This document shows, piece by piece, positions 8,641 to 15,200 of a DNA stretch of 64,000 bases; position 1 is the first letter of the stretch, and every line of letters begins with the position of its first letter. The notes under the pieces are model-generated. The model saw nothing but the letters and a program-made list of their open reading frames with translations. It was not told the DNA's origin and did not search any database. Source of the stretch: Chloroflexota bacterium (GTDB lineage Bacteria; Chloroflexota; Anaerolineae; Anaerolineales; Villigracilaceae); NCBI GenBank assembly GCA_016234495.1, contig JACRBI010000024.1:181283-245282 (forward strand), given 5' to 3'. The position numbers were made by a program, and so were the translations under genes.

Positions 8641-9096
8641 TTATTTGATGCCCAGCTTCTTGCGGACAGAAACCTGCCGCTTGGTTACATCGGCGAGGCT
8701 GGTGTTATCGAGGATGTCGGCGATGGCATTGCGCACATCGCCCATCACCAGCCGCAGGCCGCAGGTTTGCTCGTCGGGGCAGCCGCATGGCTCGTACGCC
8801 ATCTGGCTGACACATTTGATCGGAGCAACCGGGCCATCCAACACGCGGAAGATTTGTCCGAGGGTGATCTCACTGGAAGACCTAGCGAGGTAATATCCGC
8901 CGCCGACGCCCATCTTGCTGTGGAGCAGGCCGGCATTCTTGAGCGCAAGAAGAATCTGCTCAAGGAACTTGGGGGAGATCTGCTCACGCAGAGCAATCTC
9001 CTTGATTTGCACCACAGGCATAGCGTTCTTTTCGACGGGTTCCGCCAGAACGATCATTGCCCTCAAGCCATATTCACCGCGTTTGGAAAGTCTCAT
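8641..9096 (-). CDS. Rrf2-family transcriptional regulator with Fe-S type cysteines
   Basis: A 151-residue Rrf2 regulator. The winged-helix starts at MRLSKRGEYGLRAM, with recognition region 'ISPKFLEQILLALKNAG' and wing 'SKMGVGGGYYLARS'. A Cys cluster follows (C...CGCPDEQTC), matching the place where IscR/NsrR-type members bind an Fe-S cluster. This suggests sensing of Fe-S status, redox or NO. The track start (9216) adds 40 residues of non-homologous sequence; ATG 9096 with AGGA upstream fits the family. Its own sigma-70 promoter is visible at 9145-9173. The adjacent TSUP gene on the same strand is a plausible target. Confidence 0.92.
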   Translation of the reverse strand: MRLSKRGEYGLRAMIVLAEPVEKNAMPVVQIKEIALREQISPKFLEQILLALKNAGLLHSKMGVGGGYYLARSSSEITLGQIFRVLDGPVAPIKCVSQMAYEPCGCPDEQTCGLRLVMGDVRNAIADILDNTSLADVTKRQVSVRKKLGIK

Positions 9097-9144
9097 CTGT
9101 ATCCTGTTGAAAACACTATAAAACCAATAGACTTTATGGGGAAA

Positions 9145-9173
9145 ATAATAATTCTGAGGTTGAATTATGTCAA
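9145..9173 (-). promoter_or_regulatory. sigma-70 promoter of the Rrf2 regulator
   Basis: On the minus strand TTGACA, 17-bp spacer, TATTAT; about 50 bases upstream of the ATG at 9096. Confidence 0.8.
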
Positions 9174-9209
9174 GCGCTTGCTGGTCATGATTTTGTAATA
9201 AACTCATGC

Positions 9210-9238
9210 TTGACAAATTAGAACATGTGTTCTATATT
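9210..9238 (+). promoter_or_regulatory. sigma-70 promoter with an embedded LexA-like operator
   Basis: TTGACA (9210-9215), 17-bp spacer, TATATT (9233-9238). The palindrome TAGAACATGTGTTCTA (9219-9234) fills most of the spacer and the first -10 bases. It has the GAAC-N4-GTTC form of Gram-positive-type LexA boxes, with arms extended to 6 bp. A repressor bound here would exclude RNA polymerase. It drives the membrane protein at 9284. The promoter is seen directly; LexA binding is inferred. Confidence 0.75.
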
Positions 9239-9283
9239 AAGCACAGAAGAATACCACGTATGGTTTCAAAAAGGAGAACTTCC

Positions 9284-10015
9284 ATGAACCGTTCCCTCAA
9301 CATTCAAATACTTCCATTCCTGAAAAGCACCGCCCTGAAGCGCGGCGCGATCTTTGGAAGTATTCTCATTACTGCCCTGCTGGCCTTCGAGTTGTTCAAT
9401 TTTGGCACAACCTCATTCGCGCTGCAGGATGTCCTCGGTGACTTGAAATTTGCAGGGATACGCTGGTCGGCGATCCTTGCCTTTGCCTTTTGCGGAATTG
9501 ACTTTGCCGGTATTGCGCGCATCTTCACCCCGGAACAGGGACGCGACGAACCCGCCGAGGTCTGGTACCTCTTTGGAGCATGGCTGCTCGCTGCGGCATT
9601 CAACGCTATGTTGACCTGGTGGGGTGTTTCGGTGGCGATCCTCAATCATAGTGTTGAGGGAGGCTCGCTGGTTGGGCAGACAGCCATGATTAAGATTGTG
9701 CCGATCTTTGTGGCGGCAATGGTCTGGCTGATCCGTGTTCTTATTATCGGCACGTTCTCGGTGGCTGGCGAGCGTCTCTTCACACTCGCAGATGCAGGAC
9801 AGCGGCCAGCTTCGTATCAAAATAATTCGCCACGTCCTGCCGCTGTCAATCAACCGCGGAACACTAACCTGCCAGCCGCGAACTATCCGCGCCCGGCGCC
9901 CAAGCCCGTGCCGAACTTTAACGTCAATCGCCCGAGCGCCGAACCGACATATCACCCGATCGGCATGACAGCCATGGGACGCAGTGAACAGAATCCTTCA
10001 TCTGTACGAAGGTAA
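9284..10015 (+). CDS. integral membrane protein of unknown function, possibly SOS-regulated
   Basis: A 243-residue protein I do not recognise. The N-terminal two thirds have about four hydrophobic segments ('GAIFGSILITALLAFELF', 'WSAILAFAFCGIDFAGIA', 'YLFGAWLLAAAFNAMLTWWG', 'KIVPIFVAAMVWLIRVLII'). The last about 75 residues are a Pro/Asn/Arg-rich, probably disordered cytoplasmic tail. The track start at 9206 lies in the promoter; ATG 9284 has AAAAGGAG 7 nt upstream. It is monocistronic, with a strong terminator after it. The LexA-like box in its promoter suggests induction by DNA damage. Confidence 0.85.
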   Translation: MNRSLNIQILPFLKSTALKRGAIFGSILITALLAFELFNFGTTSFALQDVLGDLKFAGIRWSAILAFAFCGIDFAGIARIFTPEQGRDEPAEVWYLFGAWLLAAAFNAMLTWWGVSVAILNHSVEGGSLVGQTAMIKIVPIFVAAMVWLIRVLIIGTFSVAGERLFTLADAGQRPASYQNNSPRPAAVNQPRNTNLPAANYPRPAPKPVPNFNVNRPSAEPTYHPIGMTAMGRSEQNPSSVRR

Positions 10016-10016
10016 C

Positions 10017-10048
10017 AAAAAAGACGCCCGCACGGGCGTCTTTTTTGT
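10017..10048. terminator. bidirectional intrinsic terminator
   Basis: AAAAAAGACGCCCG-CA-CGGGCGTCTTTTTTG has both A- and T-runs, between two convergent genes. Confidence 0.92.
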
Positions 10049-10927
10049 TTATTCAAATTCGTCCAGCGTGCTTTCGCCGTGAGTTAAAACATACAGCCCA
10101 CGCGGATCGCCTTCGCTGTTGTCAAAGATGAAATCGGTGATGATGTAATTTTTTTCAAATGCAGTTTCAAATAATTCGCGGGTGAAGAACTTCCAGTCGC
10201 GGGCGAGGGCAAAATCTTTTAATTTGAGATCAAGAAAGTCGCCGGGAATCTCGGCAAGCAGCAGGCGCTCCTCAAAGGGTGGGACATGTTCGGGTGGATG
10301 AAGCAGGCCTTCGGTCGAAGCGTGAAGCGGATAAAAAGGACGGAGGCCAGAGCGCGTTACGTGAGTCAGCTTGAGGGTGGGACGTGATCGTTTGCCCAGT
10401 CTGCTTTCGACACGCCGCGTATTAATCCACCAATCCACCTGGAAGCGGTCGGATGGCAGGCCGGCATTCAGACCGTCGCGCATTTCGCCGTATTCGGAGC
10501 GGCGATACGTGCTGCAAACCGCGCCAAGTTTTGCGATGTTGAGATAGGCGTTGCGGCTGAGCAGAGGGTCGTATGTCCAGGTGACATGGTCAAGCCCCTG
10601 ATGTCGCACCATTTGCCATTGCGCGCGTTTGAGCGCAAAGCCGGCGCCGCCGTCGCGGTAATCGGGGTGAATGCCCATCATGTGCGAACAATGCTTGGGG
10701 CGCGGACCATCCGGCGTGGTTTCAATTCCGGGAATTCCAAAAACAAAGCCGACAAGTTTTTCATCTGTAAATGCGCCAAGCACAAGACCGCCGTTATGCA
10801 CGGCGGTGATGAGCATATGCAAGGGCACAACGTCTGTTTCGGAGCCGGGCCAGACATCGCGTTGAAGCTGCTCGACGAGTCGCATTTCTTCAGGTGTTTC
10901 GATCAGGCGGATTTGAAAATGGGACAT
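10049..10927 (-). CDS. GNAT-superfamily acetyltransferase (COG3375-like)
   Basis: A 292-residue protein. The first half is a GNAT fold: 'EQLQRDVWPGSE', 'GGLVLGAFTDEKLVGFVFGIPG', then 'SHMMGIHPDYRDGGAGFALKRAQWQ' as the acetyl-CoA pyrophosphate-loop region, although the classic RxxGxG/A reads RDGGAG. 'TYDPLLSRNAYLNIAKLGAV' is characteristic of the predicted acetyltransferase group COG3375. The C-terminal part is less conserved. Acceptor substrate is unknown. It starts 2 nt after the stop of the SDR gene and is in an operon with it. Confidence 0.8.
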   Translation of the reverse strand: MSHFQIRLIETPEEMRLVEQLQRDVWPGSETDVVPLHMLITAVHNGGLVLGAFTDEKLVGFVFGIPGIETTPDGPRPKHCSHMMGIHPDYRDGGAGFALKRAQWQMVRHQGLDHVTWTYDPLLSRNAYLNIAKLGAVCSTYRRSEYGEMRDGLNAGLPSDRFQVDWWINTRRVESRLGKRSRPTLKLTHVTRSGLRPFYPLHASTEGLLHPPEHVPPFEERLLLAEIPGDFLDLKLKDFALARDWKFFTRELFETAFEKNYIITDFIFDNSEGDPRGLYVLTHGESTLDEFE

Positions 10928-10929
10928 GT

Positions 10930-11883
10930 TTATCTTGGGCGCAGTGACGCAATTCTATCAGTGACTGCGCTCCATGCGCGCTGATACCACGGCTTGCGGA
11001 TCAGGTAATCGAGGCGGTAGGAAAACCGGGCGGGCATCAACCCGAAAATGCGCGGGAGGGAATCAATGGCGCAGGTGCGATTGACTGCAAAATAGTCGAG
11101 CCAGAATGAGGAGATCGGGAAATTGGGAATCACGCTTTCGAAAAACACGGTCAACGCGCGCAAGGTAACCGGCGACAACGGCATCAGAAAACGCTGTCTG
11201 TGAGTAACTTCCATGATGGCTTCGACGATCTGCTGCAGGGTGAAAAATTCTGTCCCGCCGAGTTCATAAACTTTATTGAGCGCATCATCGTTTTGAAGCG
11301 ACCACAACATACACGTCACCAGATCTTCCACCCAGACAGGCTGCACCACGCTCCGTCCGCCGGCTGCGATGGGAAACACACCAACTGAAGAACGGATGAG
11401 CCGCGCAAGGTTATTCGTAAAATGGTCTTCCGCGCCATACACCAGCGAACTGCGCAGGATCGTATAAGGCACAGTCCCATTGCGGATGTATTCCTCGGCG
11501 ATTCCCTTTGCTTTGAATGCGGGATATCCCGAAGCGCGCGCCGCGCCAATGTGACTGAGGTACACGATTCTTTCCACGCCTGCATCTGATGCTGCTTCGA
11601 CGAGATTTTTCGTGCCTTGAATGTCTGCCGTCAAGAGGTCGCCGCGGCTGCCTTGATTCTCTGCGCTGGCAAGATGGATGATGACATCCACATCACGCAA
11701 CGCCGCTCGCAATCCGCGCACATCTGCCAGCGACACCACCGCCACCTCCACAGGGACTCCCTTGGGCAGGCGCGGCGTGCGCGGCGAAGGGCGGATCAAC
11801 GTCCGCAGCGGGTATCCAATGGATGAAAGCTGGCGCACAACCGCCCGCCCGATAAAACCGGTCGCGCCCGTAATGAGAATCAT
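10930..11883 (-). CDS. NAD(P)-binding SDR protein, NDUFA9/NmrA-like atypical epimerase family
   Basis: A 317-residue extended/atypical SDR. The Rossmann motif 'TGATGFIGRAVVRQL' is at the N-terminus, 'HLASAEN' follows strand 4, and 'YTILRSSLVYGAEDHFTNN' resembles the complex I NDUFA9-like and YwnB-type nucleotide-sugar-epimerase relatives, where the YxxxK pair is often lost. The C-terminus has a hydrophobic patch. Substrate is unknown. On the minus strand TGCTATAAT (extended -10) ends 7 nt before the ATG, with no Shine-Dalgarno, so translation is probably leaderless. The gene is cotranscribed with the downstream GNAT. Confidence 0.85.
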   Translation of the reverse strand: MILITGATGFIGRAVVRQLSSIGYPLRTLIRPSPRTPRLPKGVPVEVAVVSLADVRGLRAALRDVDVIIHLASAENQGSRGDLLTADIQGTKNLVEAASDAGVERIVYLSHIGAARASGYPAFKAKGIAEEYIRNGTVPYTILRSSLVYGAEDHFTNNLARLIRSSVGVFPIAAGGRSVVQPVWVEDLVTCMLWSLQNDDALNKVYELGGTEFFTLQQIVEAIMEVTHRQRFLMPLSPVTLRALTVFFESVIPNFPISSFWLDYFAVNRTCAIDSLPRIFGLMPARFSYRLDYLIRKPWYQRAWSAVTDRIASLRPR

Positions 11884-11890
11884 GGATGGG

Positions 11891-11898
11891 ATTATAGC
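11891..11898 (-). promoter_or_regulatory. extended -10 promoter, leaderless SDR mRNA
   Basis: TGCTATAAT on the minus strand, then 7 bases to ATG. Seen directly; the start site is inferred. Confidence 0.7.
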
Positions 11899-12047
11899 AG
11901 AGGGGGTACAGTAAGCAGTGGGCAGAATACAGCAGGCGCTGCAGGCCAGGGCGCCTGGCGCAAATTTTTATTGAGTTTCGCGAAAATTCGCTCAATTCGC
12001 ACCATTCGCGTTAATCCTTGCTAAAAATTTGAAAACGTGCCCCCTTG

Positions 12048-12077
12048 AAAACAAAAATCCCGCATTCACAGGATTTT
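12048..12077 (-). terminator. probable terminator downstream of tRNA-Val
   Basis: On the minus strand AAAATCC-(10-base loop)-GGGATTTTTGTTTT. It lies beyond the two degenerate tRNA-end copies. Confidence 0.6.
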
Positions 12078-12154
12078 GTCGGCGCTGACGCAACGCGCTC
12101 GAACCCCCCTTGCATAAGATAAGGTGTGGGCGCTGACGCAGAGCGCTCGAACCC
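12078..12154 (-). repeat. two degenerate copies of the tRNA-Val 3' end
   Basis: Downstream of the intact tRNA, on the same strand, segments 12126-12154 and 12078-12109 repeat its acceptor/T-arm end (GTGGGCGCTGA...CTCGAACCC on the plus strand). Both share an altered T-loop side (GACGCA(G)A(A)CGCGCTCGAAC). They read as tandem remnants of tRNA-end duplication. No integrase is nearby. Confidence 0.65.
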
Positions 12155-12166
12155 TGGTTTATTTTG

Positions 12167-12240
12167 TGGGCGCTGAGGGACTCGAACCCCCGACCCCCTC
12201 GGTGTAAACGAGGTGCTCTAACCAACTGAGCTAAGCGCCC
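12167..12240 (-). tRNA. tRNA-Val (anticodon TAC)
   Basis: Minus-strand GGGCGCTTAGCTCAGTTGG...: a 7-bp acceptor stem GGGCGCT/AGCGCCC, a D-arm with AGCTCAGTTGGTTAGAGC, an anticodon arm CCTCG-TTTACAC-CGAGG giving UAC, and a T-arm GGGGGTTCGAGTCCCTC (TTCGAGTC). The discriminator is A; CCA is not encoded. An upstream promoter is visible on the minus strand (TATAAT at 12252-12257 in a TGC-extended context, with TTTCAA 17 bases further). The track ORF 11992-12225 across it is spurious. Confidence 0.97.
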
Positions 12241-12287
12241 GGGTGACGAGCATTATAGCATGTGATTCTAAAAATTGAAAAATTATT

Positions 12288-12308
12288 TTGTGACCGTGGG
12301 TATTTTAT
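12288..12308 (+). repeat. half-copy of the GACCGTGGGTAT repeat upstream of 12349
   Basis: TTGTGACCGTGGGTATTTTAT matches one arm and end of the repeats at 43274-43352 and 61784-61858. It has the same orientation towards the following start codon. Confidence 0.6.
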
Positions 12309-12348
12309 GCCTGAGTTATAATCGCATTCATTAGACAGGAGAGAACCC

Positions 12349-12771
12349 ATGACTGAATCAAAACCACTAAACTGGACCCCCGCATCGGATGTCGGCTATT
12401 CCGTGATCCGCCGTGGCGATGGCGGCATGACCTTAACTTTCACCGATCTGTCAGATGCCACACTTGCGCATTGGCATGAGTTTGCATTGGCGCACTTGCT
12501 GGAAGCAGACCGCCGCACGCGCAACCTGTACGACCTACGCGCCGTGAAGCAGATTCCCGATAAAGCCGTCCGCATGGCTGTGGATGCGAACAGCGACCCG
12601 TCTGCGCGCAATATCCGCGTGGCGGTAGTGGTAGCGGATCAATCTGTTGCGGATGCGGTTCGAAATGTGGCGGCAGGCTCTTTGCCGGAAACTGCTTCAG
12701 CCATGAAGATCTTTACCGACATCAACGCGGCAGAAGCCTGGCTGGCGCGTCCGCTGGATCAGATACCGTAA
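12349..12771 (+). CDS. small SpoIIAA/STAS-like protein, hypothetical
   Basis: A 140-residue soluble protein. A beta-rich start ('GYSVIRRGDGGMTLTFTDLS') is followed by helix-strand units ending in 'KIFTDINAAEAWLA', which resembles the ending of SpoIIAA-like (STAS-fold) domains where 'F.D...A..WL' recurs. It has no visible catalytic residues, signal or membrane segment. The start is well supported: ATG 12349 with AGGAGAG 5 nt upstream and TATAAT at 12317-12322. It is divergent from tRNA-Val and precedes folP after a palindromic repeat. The fold assignment is tentative. Confidence 0.75.
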   Translation: MTESKPLNWTPASDVGYSVIRRGDGGMTLTFTDLSDATLAHWHEFALAHLLEADRRTRNLYDLRAVKQIPDKAVRMAVDANSDPSARNIRVAVVVADQSVADAVRNVAAGSLPETASAMKIFTDINAAEAWLARPLDQIP

Positions 12772-12777
12772 TTTGAT

Positions 12778-12854
12778 GTCGTTGCGAGGAGAGCAGCGAC
12801 GAAGCAACCTCCTCACAAATTGGAGATTGCTTCGCGAAGGGCGCTCGCAATGAC
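12778..12854. repeat. dispersed palindromic repeat (cgttgcgag / ctcgcaatgac type)
   Basis: Nested inverted repeats: GTCGTTGCGAG pairs with CTCGCAATGAC, and GAAGCAACCTCC with GGAGATTGCTTC. This is a widespread type of intergenic bacterial palindrome. It ends at the base before the first folP ATG. Confidence 0.8.
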
Positions 12855-13775
12855 ATGTTGAACATGAAATCACCTTCCTTGCAGATCGGGAGTTTTACAT
12901 TCAACTGGGGTTCCCGCACCTACGTGATGGGAATCTTGAATGTGACTCCCGATAGTTTTTCCGGTGACGGGATCATCGCAAAAGGGGATGCCGTGGAGGT
13001 GGCTGTCAATCAGGCCAATAACTTCCTCGCATCCGGCGCGGATATTTTGGATGTGGGCGGCGAGTCAACGCGGCCTGGTTCGTCCCCGGTCAACGCGGAT
13101 GAAGAGATGGAGCGCGTGATTCCAATTATTCACGCATTAAATAAAAATTTTCCCGAAGCATTAATTTCAATTGACACATATAAAGCGATGGTTGCCGAAG
13201 AGGCGATCAAAGCCGGCGCGCATATCGTCAACGATGTGTGGGGATTGCGTGCCGATGATGGGCTTGCGTCTGTTGCGGCGAAATATAGAACGCCGGTCAT
13301 TCTCATGCACAACCGCAGCAACCCCGCCAGCGTCGAAGTCCGCGAGAAATTTGGGAATGCCTACATCGGCGCTGAGTATGAAAACTTAATTGAAGATGTA
13401 AAACGCGAATTAATGAACAGCGTGGAACTGGCGCGCAAAGCCGGAATTGCTGAGTCGCACATTGTTCTGGATCCAGGCGTCGGGTTTGGAAAGACGCGCG
13501 AGCATAACCTGGAGCTGGTCAATCGGCTGGATGAAATCCGCAGGCTGGGATATCCCATTTTACTGGGCACATCCCGCAAATCATTTATTGGATTCACTTT
13601 GGACCTGCCGCCTGACCAACGCGTGGAAGGGACTGCGGCAACTGTGGCAGTCGGCATCGCGCGCGGCGCAGACATCATCCGCGTGCATGATGTGAAAGAG
13701 ATGGCGCGTGTGGCGAAGATGACAGATGCGATTGTGAGAAAATCATTCACCACAGATAAAAAGGATAAACACTGA
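12855..13775 (+). CDS. folP: dihydropteroate synthase
   Basis: Condenses dihydropterin pyrophosphate with p-aminobenzoate in folate synthesis; the sulfonamide target. All family motifs are present: 'MGILNVTPDSFSGDG', 'GGESTRPGS', 'ISIDTYKAMVAEEAI', 'NDVWGL', 'ILMHNR', 'LDPGVGFGKTREHNLEL', 'LGTSRKSFIG' and terminal 'RVHDVKEM'. The 306 residues are slightly long. The first ATG (12855) abuts a palindromic repeat and no Shine-Dalgarno is visible; ATG 12864 is an alternative. It is followed 53 nt later by the zinc-ribbon gene. No other folate genes are adjacent. Confidence 0.97.
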   Translation: MLNMKSPSLQIGSFTFNWGSRTYVMGILNVTPDSFSGDGIIAKGDAVEVAVNQANNFLASGADILDVGGESTRPGSSPVNADEEMERVIPIIHALNKNFPEALISIDTYKAMVAEEAIKAGAHIVNDVWGLRADDGLASVAAKYRTPVILMHNRSNPASVEVREKFGNAYIGAEYENLIEDVKRELMNSVELARKAGIAESHIVLDPGVGFGKTREHNLELVNRLDEIRRLGYPILLGTSRKSFIGFTLDLPPDQRVEGTAATVAVGIARGADIIRVHDVKEMARVAKMTDAIVRKSFTTDKKDKH

Positions 13776-13820
13776 TTTTTAGATAAAAAACAAATCCTTT
13801 TCATCTGTGTTCATCTGTGG
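13748..13820. repeat. inverted repeat of the cacagat/atctgtg type
   Basis: ACCACAGATAAAAAGGAT faces ATCCTTTTCATCTGTG across the folP stop; a further ATCTGTGG follows. The composition resembles other dispersed repeats of this window. Confidence 0.6.
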
Positions 13821-13828
13821 ATAAGAAA

Positions 13829-15154
13829 ATGGAAGATTACTCAAAAGAACTTCTCCGCTCTGGAATTATCGAAGCAAAAACGGGCAGTCATGAATCAGCT
13901 CGACGCTATCTTGACCGCGCCATTTACATGACAGGCTCGCATAATGTGCTGGCTGAGGCGTGGTATTGGATGAGCGAGATCACTGCCGATTCTGTTGAAA
14001 AACGCAAGGCGCTTGAAAATTGTCTTTCGCATGATCTGCGTCATGCGCGGGCGCGGCGTTCGCTTGCAATCCTCGACGGAAAACTCAAAGCCGATGAGGT
14101 GATCAACCCCGACGAACTGCCCGCCGCGCCCGAAGGATTGCGACAGGCAAACGCGGATAGATTTATGTGCCCCAAATGCGGCGGACGCATGGCTTTTGCG
14201 CCTGATGGTCAGACACTTGTCTGTGATTATTGTTCACGCGGACAAGCCGTTAATGCCGGTACAAAAGAAGCGAACGAAAAGGATTTCATCGTTGCCATGG
14301 CAACCGCACGCGGACACGGCAAACCCTTGCAGGAGCAGGTTTTTCATTGCAATGGCTGCGGCGCGGAATTTATCTTGCCGCCAAAACAGATTTCGGCTTC
14401 GTGCGTCTATTGCGATTCCCCGCATGTGGTCAGCCTTGAAAAAACAAAAGACCTGCTTGCGCCGAACGGAATCATTCCGCACACATTCAACCAGAAACAG
14501 GCGATAAAATTATTAATTGACTGGGTCGAGAGCAACAACATCAAACCTGAGAAACAGGTGGAACTGCCGCGCGGGCTGTATCTTCCATTATGGACTTTTG
14601 ACATTGGCGGCGTCATTGATTACACCGGCGAAACAATCGAATACGAAGATCAAATGTTTGCAAAGCGCGGACAGAAAAAAGTTGTGCGCGTGACAGACCA
14701 GTATCCGATCATGGTGGATGACCTGCCGCTTCCCGCCTCCCGAAAACTGTCTGCTGTTTTCGTAAAGTTGATCGGCGCCTTTGACATGAAAACCATCAAG
14801 CCGTACGACCCGCGCTTCCTCGCAAACTGGCCCGCGGAAATCTACGACGTGCCCATGGCAGATGCTTCGCTGGATGCGCGCAGTCAGGCGTATGCGCGTT
14901 ACAAGGATAAACTTCCGCACTTGCTGAATGGACTCAACATTGTCCACACCTCGTCGCAAAACCTGGCAGTGGAGTCCTTCAAATTAAATTTGCTCCCCGT
15001 GTGGATGACGGAACTGCCCTTTGACGGTCGCGAACATCTGGTGTTGATCAACGGTCAGAGTGGGGTTGTCGCCAGCGATATTCCAGACAAGGCACAGCAG
15101 GAAGAATCCGAAGGCGGGTTGATGGGTTTTCTGGCGGATTTGATCAATGACTGA
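13829..15154 (+). CDS. double zinc-ribbon protein with TPR-like N-terminus, hypothetical
   Basis: A 441-residue soluble protein I do not recognise by name. Residues about 1-95 form helical TPR-like repeats ('SGIIEAKTGSHESARRYLDRAIY', 'AEAWYWMSEI'). Then come two four-cysteine knuckles: CPKCGG...CDYC (about 115-140) and CNGCG...CVYC (about 175-200). The following domain contains 'LYLPLWTFDIGG' and 'KLNLLPVWMTELPF', which resembles membrane-associated zinc-ribbon proteins that handle 'LPLW'-type segments, but no transmembrane helix is evident. ATG 13829 is chosen; an in-frame GTG at 13817 is the track start. It may be cotranscribed with folP. Confidence 0.75.
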   Translation: MEDYSKELLRSGIIEAKTGSHESARRYLDRAIYMTGSHNVLAEAWYWMSEITADSVEKRKALENCLSHDLRHARARRSLAILDGKLKADEVINPDELPAAPEGLRQANADRFMCPKCGGRMAFAPDGQTLVCDYCSRGQAVNAGTKEANEKDFIVAMATARGHGKPLQEQVFHCNGCGAEFILPPKQISASCVYCDSPHVVSLEKTKDLLAPNGIIPHTFNQKQAIKLLIDWVESNNIKPEKQVELPRGLYLPLWTFDIGGVIDYTGETIEYEDQMFAKRGQKKVVRVTDQYPIMVDDLPLPASRKLSAVFVKLIGAFDMKTIKPYDPRFLANWPAEIYDVPMADASLDARSQAYARYKDKLPHLLNGLNIVHTSSQNLAVESFKLNLLPVWMTELPFDGREHLVLINGQSGVVASDIPDKAQQEESEGGLMGFLADLIND

Positions 15155-15184
15155 CGATGGACGACAGGCCATTGTCCACGGTCT

Positions 15185-15200
15185 TGATACAATAGAGACA
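15185..15200 (+). promoter_or_regulatory. extended -10 promoter, leaderless PBP-like mRNA
   Basis: TGATACAAT (TG-n plus TACAAT at 15188-15193) lies 6 bases before ATG 15200, with no Shine-Dalgarno between. Confidence 0.65.

Noticed and set aside
11992-12225. Minus-strand ORF of 77 aa
   Set aside because: It translates tRNA-Val and its degenerate copies; the repeated GSSALRQR comes from the DNA repeats.
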